Notes: generated from the sequence alone by a model not told the origin. Counted from the stretch's first letter, positions 52,292 through 60,909 are shown. The stretch is 64,000 nt of DNA from Streptomyces sp. 3214.6 (GCF_900129855.1 NZ_LT670819.1:7750001-7814000); one strand, 5' to 3'. Program-made: numbers and translations.

Positions 52292-53734
52292 ATGTTGACC
52301 ATCCTCGGCTTCGCCATGATCGCGACCTTCCTGGTCCTGATCATGCTGAAGAAGATGTCGCCGATCGCGGCGCTCGTGTTGATCCCGGCACTGTTCTGCG
52401 TCTTCGTCGGGAAGGGCGCCAAGCTCGGTGACTACGTCATCGACGGCGTCACCAGCCTCGCCCCGACGGCGGCGATGCTCATGTTCGCGATCGTCTACTT
52501 CGGTGTGATGATCGATGTCGGCCTCTTCGACCCGATCGTTCGGGGCATTCTGAAGTTCTGCAAGGCCGACCCGCTCCGCATCGTCGTCGGCACGGCGCTG
52601 CTCGCCGCGATCGTCTCCCTCGACGGCGACGGCTCCACCACCTTCATGATCACCGTCTCGGCGATGTACCCGCTGTACAAGCGCCTGAAGATGAGCCTGG
52701 TCGTGATGACCGGTGTGGCCGCCATGGCCAACGGCGTGATGAACACGCTGCCCTGGGGCGGCCCGACCGCCCGCGCCGCCACCGCGCTGAAGCTGGACGC
52801 CAGCGACATCTTCGTGCCGATGATCCCGGCCCTGGCCGTGGGCCTGCTCTTCGTGTTCGCCCTGTCCTACGTCCTCGGCCGCCGCGAGCGCACCCGGCTC
52901 GGCGTGCTCACGCTGGACGAGGTCCTCGTCGAGGAGAAGATCGAGGAGAAGGCCGAGGAGAAGGTCGAGCGGACGGAGACCGTCCTCGTGGGCGCCGGTG
53001 GGTCCGGCGGTTCCGGCGCCGCCAAGGGCGCCGCCCCGGCCGCCGGTTCCGGCGCCGCCGCCCTCGGTGACGACGACGAGCCCGACGACGGCTTCCAGGG
53101 CCTCGACCCGCACCGCGCCACCCTGCGTCCCAAGCTGTACTGGTTCAACGCCCTGCTCACGGTGGCGCTGCTGACTGCCATGATCATGGAGTGGCTGCCG
53201 ATCCCGGTGCTGTTCCTGCTCGGCGCCGCGCTCGCCCTCACCGTCAACTTCCCGCACATCCCGGACCAGAAGGCCCGGCTCGCCGCCCACGCCGAGAACG
53301 TCCTGAACGTCTCCGGCATGGTCTTCGCCGCCGCCGTCTTCACCGGTGTGCTCAAGGGCACCGGCATGGTCGACCACATGGCCAAGTGGATGGTGGACAA
53401 CATCCCGGACGGCATGGGCCCGCACATGGCGATCGTCACCGGCGTCCTGAGCCTTCCGCTCACCTACTTCATGTCGAACGACGGCTTCTACTTCGGTGTC
53501 CTGCCGGTCCTCGCCGAGGCCGGCGCCGCCCACGGAGTCACGCCGCTGGAGATGGCCCGCGCCTCGCTCGTCGGCCAGCCCCTGCACATGTCGAGCCCGC
53601 TGGTCCCGGCCGTCTACGTCCTCGTCGGCATGGCGAAGGTCGAGTTCGGCGACCACACGCGGTTCGTGGTGAAGTGGGCGGCGCTGACCTGCCTGGTGAT
53701 CCTCGGCGCAGGCCTGCTGTTCGGGATCATCTGA
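52292..53734 (+). CDS. CitMHS-family citrate/metal-citrate transporter
   Basis: A 480-residue polytopic protein of the CitMHS family (citrate-Mg2+/Ca2+ : H+ symport). TM segments cover the N-half (LTILGFAMIATFLVLIML; VSLDGDGSTTFMITVSAMYPLY, with the conserved DGDGST loop). A large cytoplasmic loop has EEKIEEKAEEKVE and Gly/Ala runs. The C-half includes YFMSNDGFYFGVLPVLAEAG and GQPLHMSSPLVPAVY. No good ribosome site precedes ATG 52292; a 9-bp inverted repeat occupies the leader, suggesting regulated expression. It is followed after 28 bases by an MFS gene, probably co-transcribed. Confidence 0.92.
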   Translation: MLTILGFAMIATFLVLIMLKKMSPIAALVLIPALFCVFVGKGAKLGDYVIDGVTSLAPTAAMLMFAIVYFGVMIDVGLFDPIVRGILKFCKADPLRIVVGTALLAAIVSLDGDGSTTFMITVSAMYPLYKRLKMSLVVMTGVAAMANGVMNTLPWGGPTARAATALKLDASDIFVPMIPALAVGLLFVFALSYVLGRRERTRLGVLTLDEVLVEEKIEEKAEEKVERTETVLVGAGGSGGSGAAKGAAPAAGSGAAALGDDDEPDDGFQGLDPHRATLRPKLYWFNALLTVALLTAMIMEWLPIPVLFLLGAALALTVNFPHIPDQKARLAAHAENVLNVSGMVFAAAVFTGVLKGTGMVDHMAKWMVDNIPDGMGPHMAIVTGVLSLPLTYFMSNDGFYFGVLPVLAEAGAAHGVTPLEMARASLVGQPLHMSSPLVPAVYVLVGMAKVEFGDHTRFVVKWAALTCLVILGAGLLFGII

Positions 53735-53762
53735 CCCGTCCGCCGAGCAACTGGAGGAACTT

Positions 53763-55013
53763 GTGAGGCCCGGCAGGAACCGCGGCTGGCTGCTCCGTCT
53801 CGTCATCGCCTTCGGCTTCGCGCAGGGGGCGGTGTCGATGGCCAGGCCCGCCGTCTCCTACCGGGCCCTCGCCCTCGGCGCGGACGAGCGGGCGATCGGC
53901 GTCATCGCGGGCGTGTACGCGCTGCTTCCGCTCTTCGCCGCCGTCCCGCTCGGCCGCCGCACCGACCACGGCCGCTGCGCACCCCTGCTGCCCGTCGGCG
54001 TGGTGCTCATCTCCGGCGGCTGTGTGCTGAGCGGTCTCGCGGACTCCCTGTGGGCGATGGCGCTGTGGAGCGGGGTGATGGGACTCGGCCACCTCTGCTT
54101 CGTCATCGGCTCCCAGTCGCTCGTCGCCCGCCAGTCCGCGCCGCACGAACAGGACCGCAACTTCGGCCACTTCACCATCGGCGCGTCCCTCGGCCAACTG
54201 GTCGGTCCCATCGCGGCCGGAGCGCTCATCGGGGGCGACGACATGGCGGGCAGCAGCGCGCTCGCCCTGCTCGTCGCGGGGGCGGGCTGCGCGGCCGCGT
54301 TCACCTCGCTGTGGCGCATCGAGCACCGCGACAGCACCCCCAAGTCCCGTACGGCGCAAGGCGATCGCATCCCCGTCGGACGCATCCTGCACACCCGGGG
54401 CGTCCCCGCCGGCATCCTGATCAGCCTCTCCGTGCTGTCCGCGACCGACATCCTCACCGCCTATCTGCCGGTGGTCGGCGAACACCGGGGCATCGCGCCG
54501 TCGGTCGTCGGCGTCCTGCTCAGCGTCCGCGCGGCCGCCTCCATAGCCTGCCGGCTGGTCCTCACCCCACTGCTGCGGCTGCTGGGCCGGACGCTGCTGC
54601 TCACCGTGACCTGTCTGCTGGCGGCCCTGCTCTGCGCGGGGATCGCGCTGCCGGTGCCGGTCTGGGCGCTCGGGGTGATCCTCGCGGTGCTCGGGTTCTG
54701 CCTCGGCGTCGGGCAGCCGCTGTCCATGACGACGGTCGTCCAGGCGGCCCCGGACGGCGCCCGGTCCACCGCCCTCGCGCTGCGGCTCACCGGCAACCGG
54801 CTCGGCCAGGTCGCCGCGCCCGCTGCCGCCGGGCTGGTGGCCGGGGTCGCGGGCGTGGCCGCGCCGTTCGTGATGCTGGGGGCGCTGTTGCTGCTGTCGT
54901 CGGGGGTGGCGCTGCGCTCGCCGGGGGATCCGGGAGGGGAGGGCGGAGGGGACGGCGACCGGCGGCCCGGGCGGCGGCCGCGGTCGGGGTTGCGCCGGTC
55001 GAGCGATGTCTGA
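53763..55013 (+). CDS. MFS transporter, 12 TM
   Basis: A 416-residue transporter from GTG 53763 after GGAGGA. About twelve hydrophobic helices are seen. Motif A is degenerate (VPLGRRTDHGR after TM2), and HFTIGASLGQLVGPIAAG is at motif-C position in TM5. A Gly/Arg-rich cytosolic tail ends the protein. Only 28 bases separate it from the CitMHS gene, so it is likely in the same transcript and may export or import a related acid or metal chelate. The substrate cannot be deduced. Confidence 0.88.
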   Translation: MRPGRNRGWLLRLVIAFGFAQGAVSMARPAVSYRALALGADERAIGVIAGVYALLPLFAAVPLGRRTDHGRCAPLLPVGVVLISGGCVLSGLADSLWAMALWSGVMGLGHLCFVIGSQSLVARQSAPHEQDRNFGHFTIGASLGQLVGPIAAGALIGGDDMAGSSALALLVAGAGCAAAFTSLWRIEHRDSTPKSRTAQGDRIPVGRILHTRGVPAGILISLSVLSATDILTAYLPVVGEHRGIAPSVVGVLLSVRAAASIACRLVLTPLLRLLGRTLLLTVTCLLAALLCAGIALPVPVWALGVILAVLGFCLGVGQPLSMTTVVQAAPDGARSTALALRLTGNRLGQVAAPAAAGLVAGVAGVAAPFVMLGALLLLSSGVALRSPGDPGGEGGGDGDRRPGRRPRSGLRRSSDV

Positions 55014-55061
55014 CGGCGCGTCGGGCGGCGCTCCCACAGTCGGGGGCGTCGATGTGAAAGA

Positions 55062-55105
55062 GAGTCAGGTGCAAAGAACGATTTGTATGAAAATCGTCCT
55101 GACTC
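55062..55105 (+). promoter_or_regulatory. Leader hairpin abutting the ribosome site of the surface protein gene
   Basis: An outer stem GAGTCAGG/CCTGACTC (55062-55069 with 55098-55105) and inner stem ACGATT/AATCGT (55078-55083 with 55092-55097) form one structure with an 8-base bulge. Its last base is the first of CGGAGG (55105-55110), so folding could control translation or mark an operator. Confidence 0.6.
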
Positions 55106-55117
55106 GGAGGAATGCGC

Positions 55118-55906
55118 ATGTCCAGCTCGACGCTCCCGCCCGCCCTCGGCTCCCGCCTCGGCGTCACGGCTCTCACGGTGCTCGCCGCGGCCGGATTCAC
55201 CTGCCTCTCGGCACCCACCGCCGTGGCCGTGGGGGAGGCAGGCGACATCAGGATCCACCGTGAGCAGGTACCGCCCGGCGTCTCCAAGGACGACCCGGTG
55301 GCCTGCCGGTTCTACCTCGACGCCGCCAACTTCGGCGAGCTGACCACCGTCGCCTACACCATCAAGGCGCGGCCCCCGGCGCCCGACACCGCCACGGTGA
55401 CCGGCAACATCGCCCTGACCGACGGCGCCGGGCACACCGACACGTTGGGGCTGGCCGAAGGGTCGTACACGCTCGAATGGAGCATCGCCGCCGTCCCGGG
55501 CACGCCCGCGGTGCCCTCGCCCAAGGTGAAGGTCTTCAAGATCAACTGCAAGGAGAACCAGGCCGACGGGATCAAGCACGACGCGAACCAGGGTCCGAAC
55601 CGTCCGATCACGGACGACGGCCGTGAGGCCGTGGGCCCGAACAGCCAGGGCGGCGGCCAGAGCGGCGGCGGCCAGAGCGGCAGCGGCCAGAGCGGCCGGG
55701 GCCAGGACGACCGTCAGCAGGGCGGCGGCACCTGGAGCGGTGAGAAGGGCGGCCCCGAGGGCGGCGTCCACGCCGGCGGCGGCGGCCTCGCCGACACCTC
55801 CGCCTCCTTCACCCCGCTGGCCGGCGCCGCGGCCGTCGGGCTGGCGGCCGTGGGCTCGGTCGCGTACTTCCGACTGATCCGTCGGCGCAACCATGGCGCC
55901 GCGTAG
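55118..55906 (+). CDS. Secreted surface protein, probable sortase substrate
   Basis: A 262-residue exported protein. ATG 55118 lies seven bases after CGGAGG. The signal peptide is ~1-37 (PTAVAV-GEAG). A ~120-residue beta-type domain (IHREQVPPGVSKDDPVACRFYLDAANF; VAYTIKARPP) is followed by a Gly/Gln/Ser repeat linker (GGGQSGSGQSGRGQ) and a C-terminal sorting-type signal: LADTS, a hydrophobic helix (GAAAVGLAAVGSVAYFRL) and RRR. LADTS differs from the streptomycete LAxTG at the last position. The following sortase gene overlaps it by 14 bases. The adhesin-like role is inferred. Confidence 0.82.
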   Translation: MSSSTLPPALGSRLGVTALTVLAAAGFTCLSAPTAVAVGEAGDIRIHREQVPPGVSKDDPVACRFYLDAANFGELTTVAYTIKARPPAPDTATVTGNIALTDGAGHTDTLGLAEGSYTLEWSIAAVPGTPAVPSPKVKVFKINCKENQADGIKHDANQGPNRPITDDGREAVGPNSQGGGQSGGGQSGSGQSGRGQDDRQQGGGTWSGEKGGPEGGVHAGGGGLADTSASFTPLAGAAAVGLAAVGSVAYFRLIRRRNHGAA

Positions 55907-56612
55907 GCGCGCACGCAGGCCCTGGCACCGGACCCGCGCCTTTCGCCTCACCAGGACGGCCGTGCTCGCGGTCGTCCTGGTGACGGTCGGGGTCCGGTGC
56001 GGTGGGCCCGACGCACCGGTCGCACCGGCGCGGGCCGGCGCGGCGGCGTCCGACGGGACGCCCGGCGACCCGGCCCCCGGGGGCGGCGCGGACGAAGAGG
56101 GCCGCGACGCGGGCGAGAAGCCGGCCGAGCGCCCCAAGTCGCCTCCGCGCCCGCTGCCCCGGTCCCCGGCGACCACCCTGCGCGTGCCGTCCCTGGGCAT
56201 CGACGCGCCGATCGTGCCCCTGCGGCTCGGCCCCGACCGGCACCTCGGCACCCCGCCGCTCGACAAGCCCAAGCTCGTCGGCTGGTACGCGGGCGGCCCG
56301 ACCCCGGGGGAGCGGGGTACCGCCGTCGTCGTCGGGCATCGCGACACCAAGACCGGCCCTGCGGTTTTCGCCGGCCTCGCGCGCGTGCCCCGGGGCGCCC
56401 GGATCGAGGCCCGGCGGGCCGACGGCCGCACCGCCGTCTACACCGTCGACCGGGTGCGGGTCTTCGACAAGGACACCTTCCCCGACAAGGAGGTGTACGG
56501 CCCGAGCAAGCGCCCCGAGCTGCGCGTACTCACCTGCGGCGGCCTCTTCCGACGGGCCACGGGATACACCAGCAACGTCGTCGTCTTCGCCCATCTGACG
56601 GCGACCCGCTGA
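55893..56612 (+). CDS. Class F sortase
   Basis: A 239-residue membrane-anchored transpeptidase. It has a basic N-terminus, one membrane helix (~20-36, RTAVLAVVLVTVGV), a Gly/Ala/Pro linker and the sortase domain from about residue 95 (TLRVPSLGIDAPIVPL). The catalytic His is H149 (VVVGHRD) and the Cys C215 (RVLTCGG). I cannot place the third catalytic residue with confidence; R220/R221 in FRRATGY are candidates. Class F sortases attach or process surface proteins in actinobacteria. The overlap with the surface-protein gene upstream points to a dedicated substrate. Confidence 0.9.
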   Translation: MAPRRRARRPWHRTRAFRLTRTAVLAVVLVTVGVRCGGPDAPVAPARAGAAASDGTPGDPAPGGGADEEGRDAGEKPAERPKSPPRPLPRSPATTLRVPSLGIDAPIVPLRLGPDRHLGTPPLDKPKLVGWYAGGPTPGERGTAVVVGHRDTKTGPAVFAGLARVPRGARIEARRADGRTAVYTVDRVRVFDKDTFPDKEVYGPSKRPELRVLTCGGLFRRATGYTSNVVVFAHLTATR

Positions 56613-56778
56613 CCCGGTGCCGGACCGTCCCGCCCGCGGCGTCCGGGTCGTGGAACGGCTGTCGCTGGACATATCCACTGAAAGAAATGGGAACGTTGTT
56701 CACCCCCCTGCCCCGTTCGCGCAGTCGGGCGTGGGCCGGGAGCTCGGACCGTCAGTCCGTCCTGCGGGCCGGGCCCGT

Positions 56779-57759
56779 TCACGCCGGGTCCGACGCGCTT
56801 TCCGGTCGCGGCTGCGGAATCTCCTTCGCCTCCTCTGCCGCCGGCGGCGTACGCGGCTTCGACCGCGACACCGCCACCCCCGCCAGACACAGCGCCCCGC
56901 CCGCCAGGGTCAGTGGCCCCGGCACCTCGCCCAGTACCAGCCACGACATCAGGACGACCAGCGCGGGCACCGCGTACGTGGTCGCTCCCATACGGCTCGC
57001 GGTCGTTCGGGCCAGTGCGTACGCCCACGTGGTGAAGGCCAGCGCGGTCGGGAAGACGCCGAGGTAGACCATGTCGAGCGTCGCGGAGAGCGGCGCGTCG
57101 GCCGCCTCGCGCACCAGCTGCCCCGCGAACGGCAGACACATCACCGCCCCGACCAGACACCCGAACGTCGTCACCTGCAGCACGCTCGCCCGGCCCAGGG
57201 CGGGCTTCTGCGCGACGACCCCGCAGGCGTAGCCGACCGCGGCGAGCAGGCACAGCACCACCCCGAGCACCGACGACCCGCCCCCGCCCGACATCGACAG
57301 CCCCACCGCGACCGCGCCGGCGAACGACACCGCCATCCCCGCCAGCAGCCGGGGCGGCATCACATCACCGAGCAGCCGCGCGCCGAGCAACGCGACGAGG
57401 ATCGGGCCGATGTTGACCACCAGGGCCGCCGTCCCCGCGTCCACCCGCTGCTCGCCCCAGTTGAGCGCGACCATGTAGAACCCGAACCACAGCACGCCCG
57501 ACACGGCGATCCCGCGCCACGCGGACCTCGGCGGCCACCCCTCCCGCCGTACCGCCCAGATGACGCCCAGCACCACCCCGCCGCAGACCAGCCGCCCGAG
57601 CGCCAGCGCCCCCGGCGAGTACGCGTCGCCCGCGCTGCGGATCGCCACGAACGCGGAGGCCCACAGCACGACGGTGACCGCGGCGGCCCCGGCGGCGAGC
57701 AACTCCGTACGACGGACGGTACGACGGGCAGGGCGGGTGGTCGTCGAGACGTGCATCAT
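56779..57759 (-). CDS. EamA/DMT-family transporter
   Basis: A 326-residue protein with about ten membrane helices in two EamA repeats (VVLWASAFVAIRSAG and WFGFYMVALNWGEQRVDAGTAALV in the first; AVGYACGVVAQKPALG and TAFTTWAYALARTTASRMGATTYAVP-like text in the second). It probably exports metabolites or amino acids. ATG 57759 lies seven bases downstream of TAGCCT, a leaderless arrangement; a second ATG follows at once. The C-terminus is Pro/Glu-rich and cytosolic. A frameshifted ArsR-type regulator gene precedes it on the same strand. Confidence 0.9.
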   Translation of the reverse strand: MMHVSTTTRPARRTVRRTELLAAGAAAVTVVLWASAFVAIRSAGDAYSPGALALGRLVCGGVVLGVIWAVRREGWPPRSAWRGIAVSGVLWFGFYMVALNWGEQRVDAGTAALVVNIGPILVALLGARLLGDVMPPRLLAGMAVSFAGAVAVGLSMSGGGGSSVLGVVLCLLAAVGYACGVVAQKPALGRASVLQVTTFGCLVGAVMCLPFAGQLVREAADAPLSATLDMVYLGVFPTALAFTTWAYALARTTASRMGATTYAVPALVVLMSWLVLGEVPGPLTLAGGALCLAGVAVSRSKPRTPPAAEEAKEIPQPRPESASDPA

Positions 57760-57766
57760 GCTCCAG

Positions 57767-57772
57767 AGGCTA
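57767..57772 (-). promoter_or_regulatory. -10 element TAGCCT of the EamA gene (leaderless)
   Basis: TAGCCT on the minus strand, seven bases before ATG 57759. Confidence 0.5.
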
Positions 57773-57856
57773 AGAGGGAAAGGGGTGCCGGGCTCGCGGA
57801 TTTCGGACCGGCATTGTGGGCACGTCACCTGCTGCTGCCCGGTGACCCGGCACAGT

Positions 57857-58566
57857 TCACCGCAGGGCGACCGCGTCGATGCCCAGCAGCTCTCCCAGCG
57901 CCCGCTCCCCCGACGGAGTCACCTTCACGGCCCGCTCCGAGCCGATGCGCACGCACCATCCCGTGTCGAGGGCGTGCCGGCACAGGGCCGCGCCGGCGGT
58001 GCCCGCCAGGTGGGGGCGGCGCTCGGTCCAGTCGAGGCAGGCCCGGGCGAGCGGCCGGCGGCTCCCGCGGTCGAGGGCGATACCGGCCGCGTCGAACCAG
58101 CCGAGCCTTCGTCCGTGAGCGCGAACCCGGTGTCCTGGCGCAGCAGCCCGCGCGCGGTCAGCGCGTCGGTGACCGCGATGCCGAGCCGCCCGGCCAGATG
58201 GTCGTAGCAGGTGCGGCCGCGGGCCATCGCCGAACCGGCGCTCGACTCCCGCAGACCGCGCGGCCGTACGACGTCCCCCGGGGCCACCTGCGCGGCCAGG
58301 TCCTCCACCAGCTGTGCGGCCCGGGCGTCGGCGAGGCGCACGTACCGGTGCCGGCCCTGCCGCTCCTCGACGAGCAGTCCGCCCGCGACGAGCTTGCCCA
58401 GGTGCTCGCTCAGCGTCGACGCGGCGACCCCCGCGTGCCGCGCCAGCTCACTCGCGGTCCAGGCCCGCCCGTCGAGCAGCGCCAACAGACACGCGGCCCG
58501 CGTCTCGTCGGCGATCAGCCCGGCGAGCCGCGCAAGCCGGGTGGCCCGAGGGTCTCTGGAGGTCAT
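57857..58566 (-). pseudogene. ArsR-family regulator, frameshifted
   Basis: From ATG 58566 the frame encodes a winged-helix ArsR domain (LARLAGLIADETRAACLLALLDG; WTASELARHAGVAASTLSEHLGKLVAGGLLVEE) and then GFALTDEG. After that it shifts into Ser/Pro/Ala-rich text. Adding one base between 58105 and 58106 restores LGWFDAAGIALDRGS, then LARACLDWTERRPHLAG, CRHALDTGWCVRIGSE and GERALGELLGIDAVALR with a stop at 57857-57859, the normal family C-terminus. So one base is missing, by mutation or sequencing error. The intact regulator would probably control the adjacent EamA exporter. Confidence 0.85.
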
Positions 58567-58612
58567 GCGTCCCAGCATGGGGCACGGACAGTTCGGCGTC
58601 GGCCGAAGTGTC

Positions 58613-59263
58613 TCAGGTGGTCCGACGCGCCTGCTCGTACTGCTGTGCGAGCCCGTCGAGAAGCGCCGTGAGGCCTGTCTCGAACGCCCGCTCGTCGATC
58701 TTCTCCTGCTGTTCGGCGAGCAGATGGGCCTGTCCCAGGTGCGGGTAGTCGGTGGGGTCGTAGGCGGTCCTGTCGTCGACGAAGCCCCCGGCGAACGAGC
58801 CGAGCGCCGAGCCCATGACGAAGTAGCGCATCAGTGCCCCGATGGACGTGGCCTGCGCGGGCGGCCACCCGGCGCGGACCATCGCGCCGTACACCGCGTC
58901 GGCGAGGCGCAGTCCGGCGGGACGGCGGCCGGGCCCCTGGGCGAGCACCGGGACGATGTTCGGATGGTCGCGCAGGGCCGCCCGGTAGGAGACGGCCCAG
59001 TCGTGCAGCGCGGTCCGCCATGCTCGGTCGTCCTCGAACATCGACAGGTCGACCTGGGCGCTCACCGAGTCGGCGACGGCCTCCAGGATCTCGTCCTTCG
59101 TGCGGAAGTGGTTGTACAACGAGGGCCCGCTCACCCCCAGTTCGGCGGCCAGTCGGCGTGTGGAGACGGCGGCCAGGCCCTCCGCGTCCACGAGCGTCCG
59201 TGCGGTCTCGATGATCCGGTCGGTGCTGAGGAGGGGCTTGCGCGGTCGGGCCATGGCGCTCAT
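58613..59263 (-). CDS. TetR-family regulator (TetR_C type) of the acyl-CoA dehydrogenase gene
   Basis: From ATG 59263 this gives 216 residues. The HTH is at about 8-60 (DRIIETARTLVDAEGLAAVSTRRLAAELGV, then GPSLYNHFRTKDEIL). The ligand domain has the TetR_C-like RAALRDHPNIVPVLAQGPG and AGFEGG-type helix MGSALGSFAGGF. It diverges from the acyl-CoA dehydrogenase gene. The 15-bp palindrome at 59284-59298 covers possible -10 boxes of both genes (TAGTTT minus, TAATTT plus). A near copy lies at gcdH, so the regulon may include both dehydrogenases. The ligand is presumably an acyl-CoA. Confidence 0.88.
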   Translation of the reverse strand: MSAMARPRKPLLSTDRIIETARTLVDAEGLAAVSTRRLAAELGVSGPSLYNHFRTKDEILEAVADSVSAQVDLSMFEDDRAWRTALHDWAVSYRAALRDHPNIVPVLAQGPGRRPAGLRLADAVYGAMVRAGWPPAQATSIGALMRYFVMGSALGSFAGGFVDDRTAYDPTDYPHLGQAHLLAEQQEKIDERAFETGLTALLDGLAQQYEQARRTT

Positions 59264-59283
59264 AGTAGGGCTGCGCAACAGAA

Positions 59284-59298
59284 ACTAGCAGTGCTAAT
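59284..59298. promoter_or_regulatory. Palindrome ACTAGCAGTGCTAAT, probable TetR operator (tetR/acd)
   Basis: Core TAGCA-G-TGCTA. It lies between the divergent tetR and acyl-CoA dehydrogenase genes and matches the gcdH upstream site at 13 of 15 positions. Confidence 0.7.
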
Positions 59299-59301
59299 TT
59301 A

Positions 59302-60486
59302 ATGGACGACTTTCCGGTGTGGGGTGATCTCGTGGTGAACCTGGGGCTCAGCGAGGAGCAGGCCGCCGTCCGGCGGCTCGCCAGGGAATTCGTGGACCGC
59401 GAGATCGCCCCGCATGTCGTCGCCTGGGACCGTGCGGAGGACGTCGACCGGTCCATCGTGAAGAAGCTCGGCGAGGTCGGCTTCCTCGGTCTGACCATCG
59501 ACGAGGAGTACGGCGGCTCCGGCGGCGACCATCTCGCGTACTGCCTGGTCACCGAGGAGCTGGGGCGCGGGGACTCCTCCGTGCGCGGAATCGTCTCCGT
59601 CTCGCTGGGGCTCGTCGCCAAGAGCGTCGCCGCGTGGGGGAACGAGGAGCAGAAACGGCGCTGGCTGCCGGGGCTGACGTCCGGCGCGTACGTCGGCTGC
59701 TTCGGGCTGACCGAGCCCGGCACCGGCTCGGACGCCGGGAACCTCTCGACGCGGGCGGTACGGGAGGGCGACGAGTACGTCATCAACGGCACGAAGATGT
59801 TCATCACGAACGGCACCTGGGCGGACGTCGTGCTGCTGTTCGCCCGGTCGACCGACGCGCCGGGGCACAAGGGGGTCTCCGCCTTCCTCGTGCCGACCGA
59901 CACACCGGGGCTGGGCCGCCGCACCCTGCACGGCAAGCTCGGTCTGCGGGGCCAGGCGACCGCCGAACTGGTGCTCGACGACGTCCGGGTGCCCACCTCC
60001 GCGATGCTGGCGCCCGAGGGGAAGGGATTCTCCGTCGCGATGTCGGCGCTGGCCAAGGGGCGGATGTCGGTCGCGGCGGGCTGCGTCGGCATCGCACAGG
60101 CCGCCCTGGACGCGGCGGTGCGGTACGCGGGGGAGCGGGAGCAGTTCGGGAAGCCCATCGCCCGGCATCAGCTGGTGCAGGAGCTGATCAGCGACATCGC
60201 GGTCGACGTCGACGCGGCTCGGCTGCTGACCTGGCGGGTCGCCGATCTCGTCGACCGGGGGCTGCCGTTCGCGGTGGAGTCCTCCAAGGCCAAGCTCTTC
60301 GCCTCCGAGGCCGCCGTCCGCGCCGCCAACAACGCCCTCCAGGTCTTCGGCGGTTACGGCTACATCGACGAGTACCCGGCGGGCAAGCTCCTGCGTGACG
60401 CCCGGGTGATGACCCTCTACGAGGGCACCAGTCAGATCCAGAAGCTGCTCATCGGGCGGGCGTTGACGGGGGTCTCGGCGTTCTGA
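59302..60486 (+). CDS. Acyl-CoA dehydrogenase
   Basis: A 394-residue FAD enzyme of the short/medium-chain acyl-CoA dehydrogenase family. It has the family motif YVGCFGLTEPGTGSDAGN, FITNGTWADVVLLFAR, the second signature QVFGGYGYIDEYPAGKLLRD, and the catalytic base in LYEGTSQIQ (Glu near 375). It introduces the alpha-beta double bond of an acyl-CoA and reduces ETF. The start is uncertain: ATG 59302 lies very close to the operator, and GTG 59335, after GGGGTGATCTC, may be the true one. The stop codon is in a short tandem duplication. A divergent TetR probably represses it. Confidence 0.92.
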   Translation: MDDFPVWGDLVVNLGLSEEQAAVRRLAREFVDREIAPHVVAWDRAEDVDRSIVKKLGEVGFLGLTIDEEYGGSGGDHLAYCLVTEELGRGDSSVRGIVSVSLGLVAKSVAAWGNEEQKRRWLPGLTSGAYVGCFGLTEPGTGSDAGNLSTRAVREGDEYVINGTKMFITNGTWADVVLLFARSTDAPGHKGVSAFLVPTDTPGLGRRTLHGKLGLRGQATAELVLDDVRVPTSAMLAPEGKGFSVAMSALAKGRMSVAAGCVGIAQAALDAAVRYAGEREQFGKPIARHQLVQELISDIAVDVDAARLLTWRVADLVDRGLPFAVESSKAKLFASEAAVRAANNALQVFGGYGYIDEYPAGKLLRDARVMTLYEGTSQIQKLLIGRALTGVSAF

Positions 60487-60500
60487 GTACCTTCTGAGTA
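60481..60500 (+). repeat. Duplication across the acyl-CoA dehydrogenase gene end
   Basis: TTCTGAGTA at 60481-60489 and 60492-60500 (period 11). The first copy contains the stop codon TGA (60484-60486). Confidence 0.75.
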
Positions 60501-60545
60501 GGCGGACGGATGGTGGGGGCGGCCTTGTCCGGCGAGGCTTCCCCC

Positions 60546-60788
60546 ATGAGTGAGACACCCGTCAAGCAGAGCACCGCCGCCTTCTACGGCCAGGCGGTCG
60601 CGTCCTTCGCCGTCGCCATGGCGGCCACCGCCATCGGCATCTTCAAGCTGAACGCCGACGCCTGGGTGCGGGGCTTTCTCGCGATCGCCGTCCTGTACCT
60701 CGTCACGTCCGCGTTCACGCTGGCCAAGGTGATCAGGGACAAGCAGGACGCGGCGGGCCGGGTGTACAGCCCCTTCGAGAAGCTCTGA
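60546..60788 (+). CDS. YiaA/YiaB-type two-helix membrane protein
   Basis: An 80-residue protein. A short polar N-terminus is followed by two membrane helices (FYGQAVASFAVAMAATAIGIF and FLAIAVLYLVTSAFTLAKVI) with WVRG between them, the pattern of the YiaAB domain, then a charged tail RDKQDAAGRVYSPFEKL. The role of this family is unknown. The stop codon lies within the first of three 18-bp tandem repeats. It lies downstream of the acyl-CoA dehydrogenase gene (59-base gap) and may share its transcript. Confidence 0.88.
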   Translation: MSETPVKQSTAAFYGQAVASFAVAMAATAIGIFKLNADAWVRGFLAIAVLYLVTSAFTLAKVIRDKQDAAGRVYSPFEKL

Positions 60789-60825
60789 CCCTTCGAGACG
60801 CTCTGACCTTTCGCGATGCTCTGAG
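60772..60825 (+). repeat. Three 18-bp tandem repeats spanning the yiaA gene end
   Basis: Units at 60772-60789, 60790-60807 and 60808-60825. The first encodes the last residues FEKL and the stop; each later unit would repeat FE(T)L-stop in the same way. Confidence 0.9.
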
Positions 60826-60846
60826 CGGGCGTGCTGAGCGGCCGCG

Positions 60847-60862
60847 CTAAGCGAGCGCTCAG
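60847..60862. promoter_or_regulatory. Palindrome CTAAGCG-AG-CGCTCAG upstream of tetR
   Basis: Near-perfect 7-bp arms (one mismatch), about 10 bases upstream of TATGGT (60872-60877), a possible -10 of the tetR gene, so it overlaps the -35 region. It agrees at 13 of 16 positions with the dyad at 62080-62095. Confidence 0.65.
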
Positions 60863-60909
60863 CTTCGGCGGTATGGTGGAGCTCCTGTAGCGAGAGGGGC
60901 GGGTCAGCG

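Noticed and set aside
57560..58207. Plus-strand frames opposite the EamA and ArsR genes
   Set aside because: Ser/Pro/Arg-rich translations only; the minus-strand genes explain the region, including the frameshift.
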